A DNA stretch of 48,446 bases. Source: Planctomycetaceae bacterium (lineage in GTDB: Bacteria; Planctomycetota; Planctomycetia; Pirellulales; UBA1268). Position 1 is the first letter of the stretch. Each line of letters begins with the position of its first letter. Below the pieces are notes generated by a model that was not told the DNA's origin, searched no databases, and saw nothing but the letters and a program-made list of their open reading frames with translations. Below, in pieces: positions 15,769 through 25,226 of the stretch. Both the position numbers and the translations under genes were made by a program. The stretch lies in contig CANHCU010000014.1 in NCBI GenBank assembly GCA_947459185.1, forward strand, positions 1 through 48,446. The letters run 5' to 3'.

Positions 15769-15797
15769 CGGCGTTGGATGTCCTTTTGTCGCGATTG

Positions 15798-18242
15798 CTA
15801 CTGATTGAGTGAATACAGCAGCACGTTGAGCGCGATCTTCTCGGCGTCGTCGCGGCCGTAGCCTGTGCACTCCAGCGAGTTCTGCTTCTCGAGTGCGCAG
15901 GAGAGATCGTAGGGCGAAAAGATCACCGCCCACCGATCCCCCATCCGCACGCCCTCGAGCTTCGGCGGCACCTGCCTCTTCCGAACGTTCATCGGGCCGT
16001 CGCCGCCGGCAGGCTCACGGAGCGTCACCGTGCGGATGTCGTAGCCACCGTAGGCGGCCGCCGTGTAGATGGGATCATCGGCCGGAATCTCCTCGAGCTT
16101 CTTGGCCGGAAGCATCGCGGTGATCTCGGAGCGGAAGGCCGTTGTGAATGCGGTGGAGGCGCAGACGCTGTCTGCCAGCAGCGTGCCGCCCCGTTCCAGA
16201 AACTGCCGCAGCCGCTCCCGGCGTGGCCCGTCGAAGGCGAAGCCCTGGCGGCCGTGCATGAACACCAGGTGGTAGTTGAACAGCGCAGGATCGGCGGGAT
16301 CGATCTGGCTGGGCGTGTCGTCGACGCGGACCCCGAGTTCACGGGCCGCGGCGCGGAGAATGTTGGCTAGTGCAGCAGGTGCCGCGTCACACATGCCGGA
16401 GTGTTTCAGCTTGGCGATGGCGATCTGGCCGCGCTCCAGTGCGTCGGGCTCCCGGGGCATGGCGCGGTCGAGCACGAACAGCTCATCCTTGCGCTTCAGT
16501 TCGCGGTTGGTGGCGTAAGCGATCACGTTCGTGCCGATCGCGAGCGCCGCATCCACCTCGCGGCGGACGTCCTCCGGCAGGGACCGGCTCGACGCACCGC
16601 CGAGTTCCCAGAGGCAGGAAAGGCTCGGCGTCGCGGCATCCGCCCCCTGCGCATCCGTCGGTGGAGCATAGATCAGGCAGGTGCGGCAGCCGTAGTCCAC
16701 TCCCAGAAGAGGCCGATGCAGCTCGGGCGGGACGACCTGCTCGGCGTGCCAGGCCGGGTGCTCCGGGGGCAGGAGGTGGAGCTGGTATTCGGGCTCCGGA
16801 AAGATTTCGCCGACGAGCCGCCGGAGCCGCCGATCGAATTCTCCGCTCGACGGGCAGCAGGCCTCGGCAAACACGAAGCCCCCCTCGTCGATGTAGCGGC
16901 GCAGGCGGCCGCCAGCATCGGGGCCGAGGTTGAAGGCATCGCGGCCCGACAGCCAGAACACCGGCGCCTGCAGCAGGTCGTCGAGCGATGCGGATGGCGT
17001 GTCGAGGATGTGCCAGGAAAGCCCGGCGGGATGGTCGTTGCGCCACCGCGACTCCACGTGCTCCACGAGATGGGCGATGTCGTGGCCGTGGCGGTTCCAG
17101 TCATCGTCGGGGCCATGACGGCTCTTGGCCACGAGCACCGGCCGGCGGCCCTTGGCCAGAAACAAGAGCGCGAAGCTGGTGGCCACGGTCGGGTCTTCGA
17201 TCCGACCGCCGCGGAAGGCACCCGTCAGGCCGTCCTGGGTGGAGACGAACATTCTCGCCCCTTCGAGATACCAGTCCGACTCGCCGATGAACCGTCGCGC
17301 CGTGAACCGTCCGACACGCTCCAGACCATACAGATAGTAGTGGAGCCACGTCTGCCCGCCGGTGCCGGGGTTTTCCACGACGGAAAACCGGCGGCCGAGC
17401 CACTGGAGGCCGCGTTCGAGCACCTTTGGCGAAGCCCCGCCGCCGCAGCAGGAAACGCTCTCAGCAGCGGCCCGCGCGTCGGGCGTGCCGATGTGCTCCG
17501 AGGTGATCCAGATGCTGGCGATGCCCGCGCAGGTCATGCTGCCCGACCCTGCCGCATTGCCGATGGTGTAGCCCCACGAGCCGTCGGGGTTGGCGCATGA
17601 CGCCCAGTATTGCTGCGCCCGGGCCCAGACCTCGCGGCGGACGCGGACGCCGGCCTTGTCGGCCTCGTGCAATGCGAGCAGGGCGAACTGGGCGTTGGAG
17701 TTGTCGCCGGTTCCTTTGTTCGTGCCATACGACCAGGACCCTGTCGCCGGTCCCTGCGACACCTGCGCCTTCTCCAGCCAGTCAACGTTGCGTTCGAGGA
17801 TGGCGCGGTCGGCGTCGGGCGAGAGCATCGCCAGGACGAGCGTCTGCAGCGAAACGGAATAGGTCTCGTCGGGCTTCTGCCGCCGCAGCCAGTCGAGCCC
17901 GCGCTGCATGGCGAGATGGCTGCGGTCAACGCCCGCATTGGCCAGCGCCAGCATGACCAGCGACGTGGCGCCCACCCGCGTGTCCTCCGTGCGCATCGAG
18001 CATTCCCAGGAGCCATTCGCCTCCTGCTCGCGGATCAGCCAGTCGCGGGCCTTCTCAATGGCCCGCTGGATCTTTTCAGGCGAGACCGGCGCAGGCTCGG
18101 CTGCTCGGCCGGGCAGAGCCGTCGAGCAAAGCACAGCGACAAGCAGGAGTCGCAGCAACGCATCGCCGCATCGCCCGGAGATTCGTGCCAGAAAATCCCG
18201 GTCAAAACCCGTCAAGTCAAAACCCGTCAAGTCAAAACCCAT
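15798..18242 (-). CDS. Prenyltransferase/squalene-oxidase-repeat protein with DUF4159-type domains
   Basis: 814 residues from the ATG at 18242. Residues 25-47 look like a signal peptide (LLRLLLVAVLCSTALPGRA). The first half carries QW-like repeats of the squalene-hopene cyclase fold (RDWLIREQEANGSW, RAQQYWASCANPDGSWGY, WLRRQ) but not the cyclase DxDD motif, so it is unlikely to be a cyclase. Two DUF4159-type modules follow, around residues 420-480 (LLQAPVFWLSGRDAFNL) and 640-800 (YNYHLVFMHGRQGFAF near 665). It is divergent from the moxR block; the same combination recurs in planctomycetes. It starts with a GFDLT pentapeptide repeat encoded by a 15-bp tandem repeat. A downstream start cannot be excluded. 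Confidence 0.82.
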   Translation of the reverse strand: MGFDLTGFDLTGFDRDFLARISGRCGDALLRLLLVAVLCSTALPGRAAEPAPVSPEKIQRAIEKARDWLIREQEANGSWECSMRTEDTRVGATSLVMLALANAGVDRSHLAMQRGLDWLRRQKPDETYSVSLQTLVLAMLSPDADRAILERNVDWLEKAQVSQGPATGSWSYGTNKGTGDNSNAQFALLALHEADKAGVRVRREVWARAQQYWASCANPDGSWGYTIGNAAGSGSMTCAGIASIWITSEHIGTPDARAAAESVSCCGGGASPKVLERGLQWLGRRFSVVENPGTGGQTWLHYYLYGLERVGRFTARRFIGESDWYLEGARMFVSTQDGLTGAFRGGRIEDPTVATSFALLFLAKGRRPVLVAKSRHGPDDDWNRHGHDIAHLVEHVESRWRNDHPAGLSWHILDTPSASLDDLLQAPVFWLSGRDAFNLGPDAGGRLRRYIDEGGFVFAEACCPSSGEFDRRLRRLVGEIFPEPEYQLHLLPPEHPAWHAEQVVPPELHRPLLGVDYGCRTCLIYAPPTDAQGADAATPSLSCLWELGGASSRSLPEDVRREVDAALAIGTNVIAYATNRELKRKDELFVLDRAMPREPDALERGQIAIAKLKHSGMCDAAPAALANILRAAARELGVRVDDTPSQIDPADPALFNYHLVFMHGRQGFAFDGPRRERLRQFLERGGTLLADSVCASTAFTTAFRSEITAMLPAKKLEEIPADDPIYTAAAYGGYDIRTVTLREPAGGDGPMNVRKRQVPPKLEGVRMGDRWAVIFSPYDLSCALEKQNSLECTGYGRDDAEKIALNVLLYSLNQ

Positions 18243-18245
18243 TGA
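18196..18245 (-). repeat. 15-bp tandem repeat at the DUF4159 gene start
   Basis: On the minus strand the unit GGTTTTGACTTGACG occurs twice perfectly and a third time in part, directly after the ATG. It encodes GFDLT-GFDLT-GFDRD. The unit also holds two TTGAC sequences, so it could have arisen as, or serve as, a -35 region. The repeat is direct and easily variable in copy number. Confidence 0.6.
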
Positions 18246-18357
18246 AGTCAAACCCCTTTCATGAAGGCCGCACCCCATCGTACCGGTTTTCGTCTGCGGG
18301 CACCGTTCGCCCGGGGGTGGCGGAAGGTCGAAAAGCGAGTGGCAGACCGCCGCCCGT

Positions 18358-18386
18358 TTGCCGGTTTCGGTGCCGGGGCGGATACT
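18358..18386 (+). promoter_or_regulatory. Candidate promoter of the moxR operon
   Basis: TTGCCG (18358-18363), a 17-nt spacer and GATACT (18381-18386), each matching four of six consensus bases. It lies 57 nt upstream of the GTG start of moxR. Confidence 0.4.
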
Positions 18387-18442
18387 GAAGGCTTGTGCCG
18401 CCACGCGAGCACGCCAGGTTCACAACCGGAGGGATCAGAGGA

Positions 18443-19468
<1,026 letters not shown>

Positions 19469-19481
19469 CCGGAGCGATCCC

Positions 19482-20381
19482 ATGGTGCGGGCGGTCGAGG
19501 AATACCTGAAGCCGGAGGTGGTGCGGCAGATCGCGCGGCTCGATCTCCGCGCGCAGTTCATCGTGCGGGGCTTCCTGCAGGGGCTCCACGCCAGCCCCTA
19601 TCAGGGGTTTTCCGTCGAGTTCAGCGAGCATCGGAAATACACCGCCGGCGATGACCCCAAGGACATCGACTGGCTGGTCTACGCGAAGACCGACAAGCAC
19701 TACGTCAAGAAGTTCGAGGCCGAGACCAACATCACCGGGTATCTGGTGGTCGATACGAGCGCCTCGATGGCCTACACCTACCGGCAGGAGCTCACGAAGC
19801 TCGACTACTCGATCTCGCTGGCCGCGGCCCTCTGCTGGCTGATGATCCACCAGCAGGATCCCTGCGGTCTGATGGTCTTCGACGAGAAACTCCACGCCAG
19901 CCTGCCGGCCCGTTCGAAGCGGTCGCAGATCGCCCAGGTGCTGTCGGTACTCGCGAAGGTGAAGCCCTCCGGGAAGACCGACATCGCCCGTAGCCTGGTG
20001 CAGGTTGCTGCGATGCTTCGGCACCGCTCGCTCGTGATGGTGTTCAGCGATCTGCTGGCGGATCCGGAGCCGGTTCGCGACGCCCTCCTGAGGCTGCGGC
20101 ATCGGGGGCACGACGTGATCCTCTTTCACGTGCTCGACGAGGCGGAGGTCCGCTTTCCGTTTGAGGGGATGGTGGAGTTCACGGAACCTGAGTCGCTCGA
20201 CCGCCTGGTGGTCGATGCCGACGCGGCCCGCAAGCAGTATGTCGCGGGTGTCGAGGCGTTTCGGGAGGACTACCGCAAGACCTGCTTTCACGCCGGCATC
20301 GATTACGTGCCGCTCGACACGAGCATGCAGTTCGACCGAGCCCTGCTGGGATATCTCTCCAGCCGCCGCAACCGGTTTTAG
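19482..20381 (+). CDS. DUF58 (vWA-like) protein
   Basis: 299 residues. The conserved DUF58 core SEHRKYTAGDDPKDIDWLVYAKTDKHYVKKFE (about 47-78) is followed by a von Willebrand A-type fold with metal-ion-dependent adhesion site DTSASM (about 91-96). These proteins are the usual partner of MoxR ATPases. The gene lies 13 nt downstream of moxR and 12 nt upstream of the BatA-like gene, in one operon. No signal peptide or membrane segment is seen. Confidence 0.93.
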   Translation: MVRAVEEYLKPEVVRQIARLDLRAQFIVRGFLQGLHASPYQGFSVEFSEHRKYTAGDDPKDIDWLVYAKTDKHYVKKFEAETNITGYLVVDTSASMAYTYRQELTKLDYSISLAAALCWLMIHQQDPCGLMVFDEKLHASLPARSKRSQIAQVLSVLAKVKPSGKTDIARSLVQVAAMLRHRSLVMVFSDLLADPEPVRDALLRLRHRGHDVILFHVLDEAEVRFPFEGMVEFTEPESLDRLVVDADAARKQYVAGVEAFREDYRKTCFHAGIDYVPLDTSMQFDRALLGYLSSRRNRF

Positions 20382-20393
20382 TGACAGGCGAAC

Positions 20394-22733
20394 ATGGGCC
20401 TCTCGTTTCTCACTCCGATGCTTCTGGGTGGCGCGGCACTCGTTGCCGTGCCGCTGGTGCTCCATCTCATCATGCGGCAAAAGCCGGTGAGGCGTGAGTT
20501 TCCGGCGCTGCGGTTTCTCCGGCAGAAGGCGGCTGCCAACCGCCGGCGTCTGCGGCTCAGTCACCTGCTGCTCTTGCTCCTGCGGATGGCGGCATTGGCC
20601 CTGCTGGCACTCGCCCTGGCTCGCCCGGTGCTCCGTGGGGCGGGCTGGCTGGCCGACGGCGAGGGGCCGGTGGCGGCGGCATTCATCTTCGATACCGCGC
20701 CGCGGATGCTCCTGCGGGAAGGGAATCGCACGCGGCTGGAGCAGGCCGCCGCCATGGCCAGAGTGCTCTTCCAGAAACTGCCGCCGGAGAGCAAGGTTGC
20801 CGTGCTCGATACGTCCGGCGGTGCGGCGGCGTTTTCCCCCACGATCGCGGCGGCCGCCGCCCGCATCGATCGGCTCGCCGCCACCACGCCGGCGGCATCG
20901 CTCTCGCAGTCGCTCGCGGCCGCGCTTCGGCTGCTGGACGGCTCAGGCATTCCTCGACGCGAGATCTATCTGTTCACCGACTGCTCGCGTGGCGCCTGGG
21001 ACAATGCCCAGCCGCTCGACATCGCCGCATCGCATCCCGACACGAGCCTGCTCGTCGTTGACGTGGGAGCCACGGCGGCCCGCAACTATGCGATCGACGC
21101 GGTCGAACTCTCCAGTGACAGGATTCCCGCCGGGGCCGCACTCGGACTCACGGTGGCGACCAGCCGTGTCGGCTCCGATGCTGGCCGAGCCGTGGCGGTT
21201 GAGATGATCGGAGCCGACGGCCGTCCCACGCGACGGTCTGTCAAGCCGGGCGCGTGGAAGGAGGGCGCGGGGGGGCAGCTTGATTTCGAGATCACGGGGT
21301 TGGAGCCGGGCATCCGCCAAGGCCGCGTGGTGATCGATGGCACCGATGATCTCGAGGCCGACAATTCCTGGTGCTTCACCGTCGAGGTCGGCGCCGCGGC
21401 CCGCGTGCTCGTGGCAGCACCGTCGCCGGCATCGCGGACGGGACTGTTCCTGTCGCAGGCGATCGCACCGGTGGCGCTGGCAAAGGCCGGCAAAGCGGCC
21501 TTCGAGGTCACGGTGACCGACGTGTCTGATTTGGCGTCGCTGGCATGGGACGACTTTCGTGGCATCGTCCTCGTCGATCCGCCGCCGCTGCCGCCGGCGA
21601 CCTGGGATCTGCTCAGCCAGTGGGTGGCTACGGGTCGCGGGCTGGTGGTGTGGCTCGGCCCCAAGGCTGGCGATGCGACGAGGTTCAATAGCGACGCCTC
21701 GCAGCGGGTGCTCGGCGGCGGCATCGTGCGGGTCTGGCGGGCGGCCGGTGGCGAGAACTACCTGGCGCCAGCGGCGCTCGACCAACCGATGCTCGCGGCC
21801 TTCCGCAGGGTTGGCGATGCCGTGCCGTGGCAGGATTTCCCGGTAACGCGACACTGGGAGTTCGCACTGGATCCCAACGCGGCCGCTGGTGCCGGTGTGG
21901 CTGCTGGAGATGCGACGGCCCATGTCGTGGCGGCCTACCGCAACGGACTCCCCGCGGTGATCGAACACAAGCTCGGGCAGGGGATGGTGGTGACCGTCAC
22001 CACACCGGTCTCGCAGGCAGCCGATGATTCCGACGCGTGGAACACCCTCGCCACCGGCTTTGAGCCCTGGCCCTTCGTGATGCTTGCCAACGAAACGCTG
22101 CTGCGGTCGATCGACACGGCCGATGATCTGAATGTCGTGGCCGGTCGGCCGGCGAGCCTGCGCGTGGCCCGGCATGACACGCCCGCGGCGTTCGTCAAGC
22201 CGCCGAGCGGAGACGAGTTTTCTGTCGCCGTCGATCAGGCCCGTGGGGCGATCACCGTCACCGCCACGCAGGTCCCGGGCAACTATTTGGTCCGCGCCGG
22301 TGGTGCGACGGGGGGCGTGGCGACCGGGTTCAGTGCCAATCTCGATCCGTTGGCTACGGATTTCACCCGCCTCCGTGCTGACGGTCTGGCCGCGGTGTGG
22401 GGGCAGAACCAGCGACTCGCCCGCACCGAGGCGGAGCTTGTAAGGGACGTCAACCTCGAGCGTGTCGGCGCCGAACTGTTCGGTTGGATCATTCTGCTCG
22501 CCGCTGCGGTCATGGCGTCCGACTGGATCGTGGCCAACCGCTTCTATGCGCCGCGCGAGGAGGTCGCAGCCGGTGCGAGCGCAGCGGCCGAGTTTGCGGC
22601 AGCGGCTGGGGAGGCGGCTACAGACGCCGTGAAGTCCGGGGCCGTAGGGACGCGGGCTGCGGCACGAGGCGGCAGGCCGGCCGGTGAGCCGCCGCCCCTG
22701 CCGGACGAGGTCGAGCAGGAGGCCGGAGCATGA
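20394..22733 (+). CDS. BatA-like membrane protein with degenerate vWA domain
   Basis: 779 residues. The N-terminus is the BatA region: one membrane segment at about 5-25, the conserved MRQKPVRREFPALRFLR, then a second segment at about 58-80 (LLLLLLRMAALALLALALARP). A vWA-like domain follows, but where DxSxS is expected the sequence is FDTAPRM (about 100), so the metal site looks lost. A glutamine-amidotransferase-like region (DVSDLASLAWDDFRGIVLVDPP) and a C-terminal membrane segment (about 695-715, WIILLAAAVMASDWIV) follow, with an Ala/Gly-rich cytoplasmic tail. It overlaps the next gene by 4 nt (22730-22733). Confidence 0.88.
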   Translation: MGLSFLTPMLLGGAALVAVPLVLHLIMRQKPVRREFPALRFLRQKAAANRRRLRLSHLLLLLLRMAALALLALALARPVLRGAGWLADGEGPVAAAFIFDTAPRMLLREGNRTRLEQAAAMARVLFQKLPPESKVAVLDTSGGAAAFSPTIAAAAARIDRLAATTPAASLSQSLAAALRLLDGSGIPRREIYLFTDCSRGAWDNAQPLDIAASHPDTSLLVVDVGATAARNYAIDAVELSSDRIPAGAALGLTVATSRVGSDAGRAVAVEMIGADGRPTRRSVKPGAWKEGAGGQLDFEITGLEPGIRQGRVVIDGTDDLEADNSWCFTVEVGAAARVLVAAPSPASRTGLFLSQAIAPVALAKAGKAAFEVTVTDVSDLASLAWDDFRGIVLVDPPPLPPATWDLLSQWVATGRGLVVWLGPKAGDATRFNSDASQRVLGGGIVRVWRAAGGENYLAPAALDQPMLAAFRRVGDAVPWQDFPVTRHWEFALDPNAAAGAGVAAGDATAHVVAAYRNGLPAVIEHKLGQGMVVTVTTPVSQAADDSDAWNTLATGFEPWPFVMLANETLLRSIDTADDLNVVAGRPASLRVARHDTPAAFVKPPSGDEFSVAVDQARGAITVTATQVPGNYLVRAGGATGGVATGFSANLDPLATDFTRLRADGLAAVWGQNQRLARTEAELVRDVNLERVGAELFGWIILLAAAVMASDWIVANRFYAPREEVAAGASAAAEFAAAAGEAATDAVKSGAVGTRAAARGGRPAGEPPPLPDEVEQEAGA

Positions 22734-25024
22734 TCGCAGTCACGTCGGTGCAGCGGGTGGCGGTGCACTTCGACCCCGTTGGCTCATGGCTCCTCGTGGT
22801 TCTGGTCGCGATCGCGCTCATGGCCGTCCTGCTGGCCGTGCCGCCCGATCGTTCCCGCGTGTCCGGCGGTCGCTTGCTGGCGCTGATGCTGCTGCGACTC
22901 GGCGGGTTTCTGGCACTCGTGCTCTGCATGCTGAGGCCGTCGTTCGTCTCGACGCGGCAGGCGCGGCAGCAAGGCACGGTGGTCGTGCTGGCAGACGCCT
23001 CGAAGAGCATGACCGTGGCGGACGGTCCCAACGGCAGAACCCGCTGGGATGAATTGAACGCGGCGCTCAAGGCCGCACGACCGGCGGCCGATGCACTGGT
23101 GGAGAGCGGCGATTTCGACATCGCGACCTATGTCTTCGATCGTGAACTTCGGCCCGTGGCGGCGGCTGACGGCAATCTGTTTCCGCTCTCCGCATGGCAG
23201 GCCGGAAAGACCTCGGATCAGACGGCGATTGGAGCAGCCATTGCCGAGGCCGCTCGCGCTGGAGCCAGCCGCCAACTCGCCGGCGTGATCGTTCTCAGCG
23301 ACGGCGGTCAGCATGCCTATCCGCCGCGGGATGAGCCACCGCAGACGGCCGCCCGCGCCATCGGTGACGCCGGCGTGCCCCTCTGGAGCGTCACATTCGG
23401 GCAGCAGCGAGGCGCGGGGCAGGGCCGCGATGCGGCGATCGTGAACCTGTCGGTGGGCGACACGGTCTACCTCAAGAACCAGTTGGAGGTCGCCGGTCGC
23501 GTGCGGCTGGAGGGACTGGCAGACCGCGATGCCGTGGTGAAGCTGATGGCCGAGAACGACGCCGGCACGATGGAGGAGGTGGCCCGCACCACTGTGAAGG
23601 GCGCTACGGAAATTGAGGAGCCGATTCGCCTCACCTGGACTCCGCAGAGCCTCGGGGAGCGAAAGGTGTCGCTCGTCGTCGAGCGGCAGGAGGGGGAAGT
23701 GGTGGTCACCAACAACGAGCTCTCCACGTTTGTAGAGGTGGTCGATGGCGGCCTGCGTGTGCTCTACCTTGAAGGAAGCCTGCGGGTTGAGCAGCGGTTC
23801 GTGCGACGCGTGCTCGCGGCCAGCCCCGACATGCAGGTTGACTTCCGGTGGATCGATTCCGGCCGCCGCGACGCCTGGCCGATCGATCTCAGTCGGCAAC
23901 TGTCGGGCGATTACAACGTCTTTCTCATCGGCGATCTCGACTCTGCGGCTCTGCGGCGCGACGATCTGCAGAAGATCCTCCGCAAGGTGCAGGCCGGCGC
24001 AGGCATCGGTCTGCTCGGCGGCTTCCATGCGTTTGAGGCTGGCGGCTGGGGCAGCTCCGCCCTCGCACCAGCGCTTCCGTTCGAGCCCGATCGTCTCGCA
24101 AGGCAGGCGTTCGACGAACCGGTGCGGGAAAGACTTCATTTCAAGGGACCTTTGCAGATGCTGCCCGACGCCCGCTTCGGCGGCGTGTCGATCCTCCGGC
24201 AGGGGAAGAGCGAACAGGCGTCGCGGGCGGTGTGGCAATCGCTACCGCCGCTCGAGGGCGCAAACGATCTCGGCCGGCTCGTGCCTGCTGCCAAACCGTT
24301 GGCTGTGACGGCGGACGGCCGGCCGCTGCTGGTGGGACGCGAATACGGCGACGGTCGCGTGCTCGCCTTCGCGGCTGATTCAACCTGGCGATGGGCGATG
24401 CAGGGCGCGGTCGAGCAACACCGTCGCTTCTGGCGGCAGATGGTTCTCTGGCTCGCCAAACAGGATGACACCGATCAGGACTCGCTCTGGATCCGTCTCG
24501 CCCAGCGGCGAATTTCGGCCGGCTTGCCGCTCGTATTCGATGCTGGCCTGACGAAGCCCGATGGCACGGCGGTGACCGATGTGGCCGTCGAGGCGGTCGC
24601 TGTTTCGCCGACCGGCCAGCCGCGGCCAGTCCGCATCGCGCGGCGGGGCGACACATTCACCGGCACGGTCGCCGATCTCACTGATCCTGGTGATTGGAAG
24701 CTGGTCGTGACGACGTCCAGGCCTGGGGATCCGACGCCGCGGGAGCGAGCCGCCCGATTCACGGTGGTGCGTCAGGATCTCGAGCTTGCCAACCCGCGGG
24801 CCAATCCGCTCCTCATGCGGCAGCTGGCCGAGGCAACGGGCGGCGGCGTGCGACTGCCCGAGGAACTGCCCGGCATTTTCGACGAGATCGCCAAGAAGCC
24901 GGCGGCGGTTGAGACCACGGAGGAATGGTCGTTTGCGGCCTGGGACAAGTGGCCGATGTTCCTGCTGTTGGCGGCCTTTATGTGCACTGAGTGGTTTCTC
25001 CGGAAGCGGTTCGGACTGGTGTAG
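22730..25024 (+). CDS. Membrane vWA-domain protein with glutamine-amidotransferase-like region
   Basis: 764 residues. Two N-terminal membrane segments (about 18-36 and 52-70) precede a von Willebrand A domain with an intact MIDAS, DASKSM (about 87-92). A class I glutamine-amidotransferase-like segment (LRVLYLEGSLRVEQRFVRRVL to GIGLLGGFHAF, about 340-440) lacks an obvious catalytic Cys. A C-terminal membrane segment (about 742-760) anchors the protein. Its start overlaps the BatA-like gene by 4 nt. With the DUF58 and MoxR proteins it should form the envelope part of the chaperone complex. This is the only one of the two membrane partners with an intact metal site. Confidence 0.9.
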   Translation: MIAVTSVQRVAVHFDPVGSWLLVVLVAIALMAVLLAVPPDRSRVSGGRLLALMLLRLGGFLALVLCMLRPSFVSTRQARQQGTVVVLADASKSMTVADGPNGRTRWDELNAALKAARPAADALVESGDFDIATYVFDRELRPVAAADGNLFPLSAWQAGKTSDQTAIGAAIAEAARAGASRQLAGVIVLSDGGQHAYPPRDEPPQTAARAIGDAGVPLWSVTFGQQRGAGQGRDAAIVNLSVGDTVYLKNQLEVAGRVRLEGLADRDAVVKLMAENDAGTMEEVARTTVKGATEIEEPIRLTWTPQSLGERKVSLVVERQEGEVVVTNNELSTFVEVVDGGLRVLYLEGSLRVEQRFVRRVLAASPDMQVDFRWIDSGRRDAWPIDLSRQLSGDYNVFLIGDLDSAALRRDDLQKILRKVQAGAGIGLLGGFHAFEAGGWGSSALAPALPFEPDRLARQAFDEPVRERLHFKGPLQMLPDARFGGVSILRQGKSEQASRAVWQSLPPLEGANDLGRLVPAAKPLAVTADGRPLLVGREYGDGRVLAFAADSTWRWAMQGAVEQHRRFWRQMVLWLAKQDDTDQDSLWIRLAQRRISAGLPLVFDAGLTKPDGTAVTDVAVEAVAVSPTGQPRPVRIARRGDTFTGTVADLTDPGDWKLVVTTSRPGDPTPRERAARFTVVRQDLELANPRANPLLMRQLAEATGGGVRLPEELPGIFDEIAKKPAAVETTEEWSFAAWDKWPMFLLLAAFMCTEWFLRKRFGLV

Positions 25025-25146
25025 CGGCCTGAGTGGTGCCGCCGGGCGGGGCTGACCACGCCCCGAGTGCCGGACGTTCGCTTTCGTATCCTGCCTGCGC
25101 TGGTCAGCAACGCCGGCTCTCAGGCCATGGCCAGCCCCGCCCTCAT

Positions 25147-25173
25147 CCAAGCCCGCAGCGCAAGCAAGGGAAT
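25147..25173 (+). repeat. REP-like element, single copy
   Basis: CCAAGCCCGCAGCGCAAGC at 25147-25165 followed by AAGGGAAT, identical in core to the copy at 31736. It lies in the 202-bp gap between the vWA gene and the histidine kinase gene, on the same strand as both. Confidence 0.55.
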
Positions 25174-25226
25174 GCCCGAGGCCGAAAAGAGCTGCGCCCC
25201 CTTTTTCTTTCCCAAGGTAAAAACTC

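Noticed and set aside
16401-17600. Open frame of about 399 codons on the plus strand
   Set aside because: Antisense to the DUF4159 gene, with shadow composition.
22784-24238. Open frame of 484 codons on the minus strand
   Set aside because: Antisense to the vWA membrane gene, which has clear motifs and overlaps its neighbour by 4 nt.
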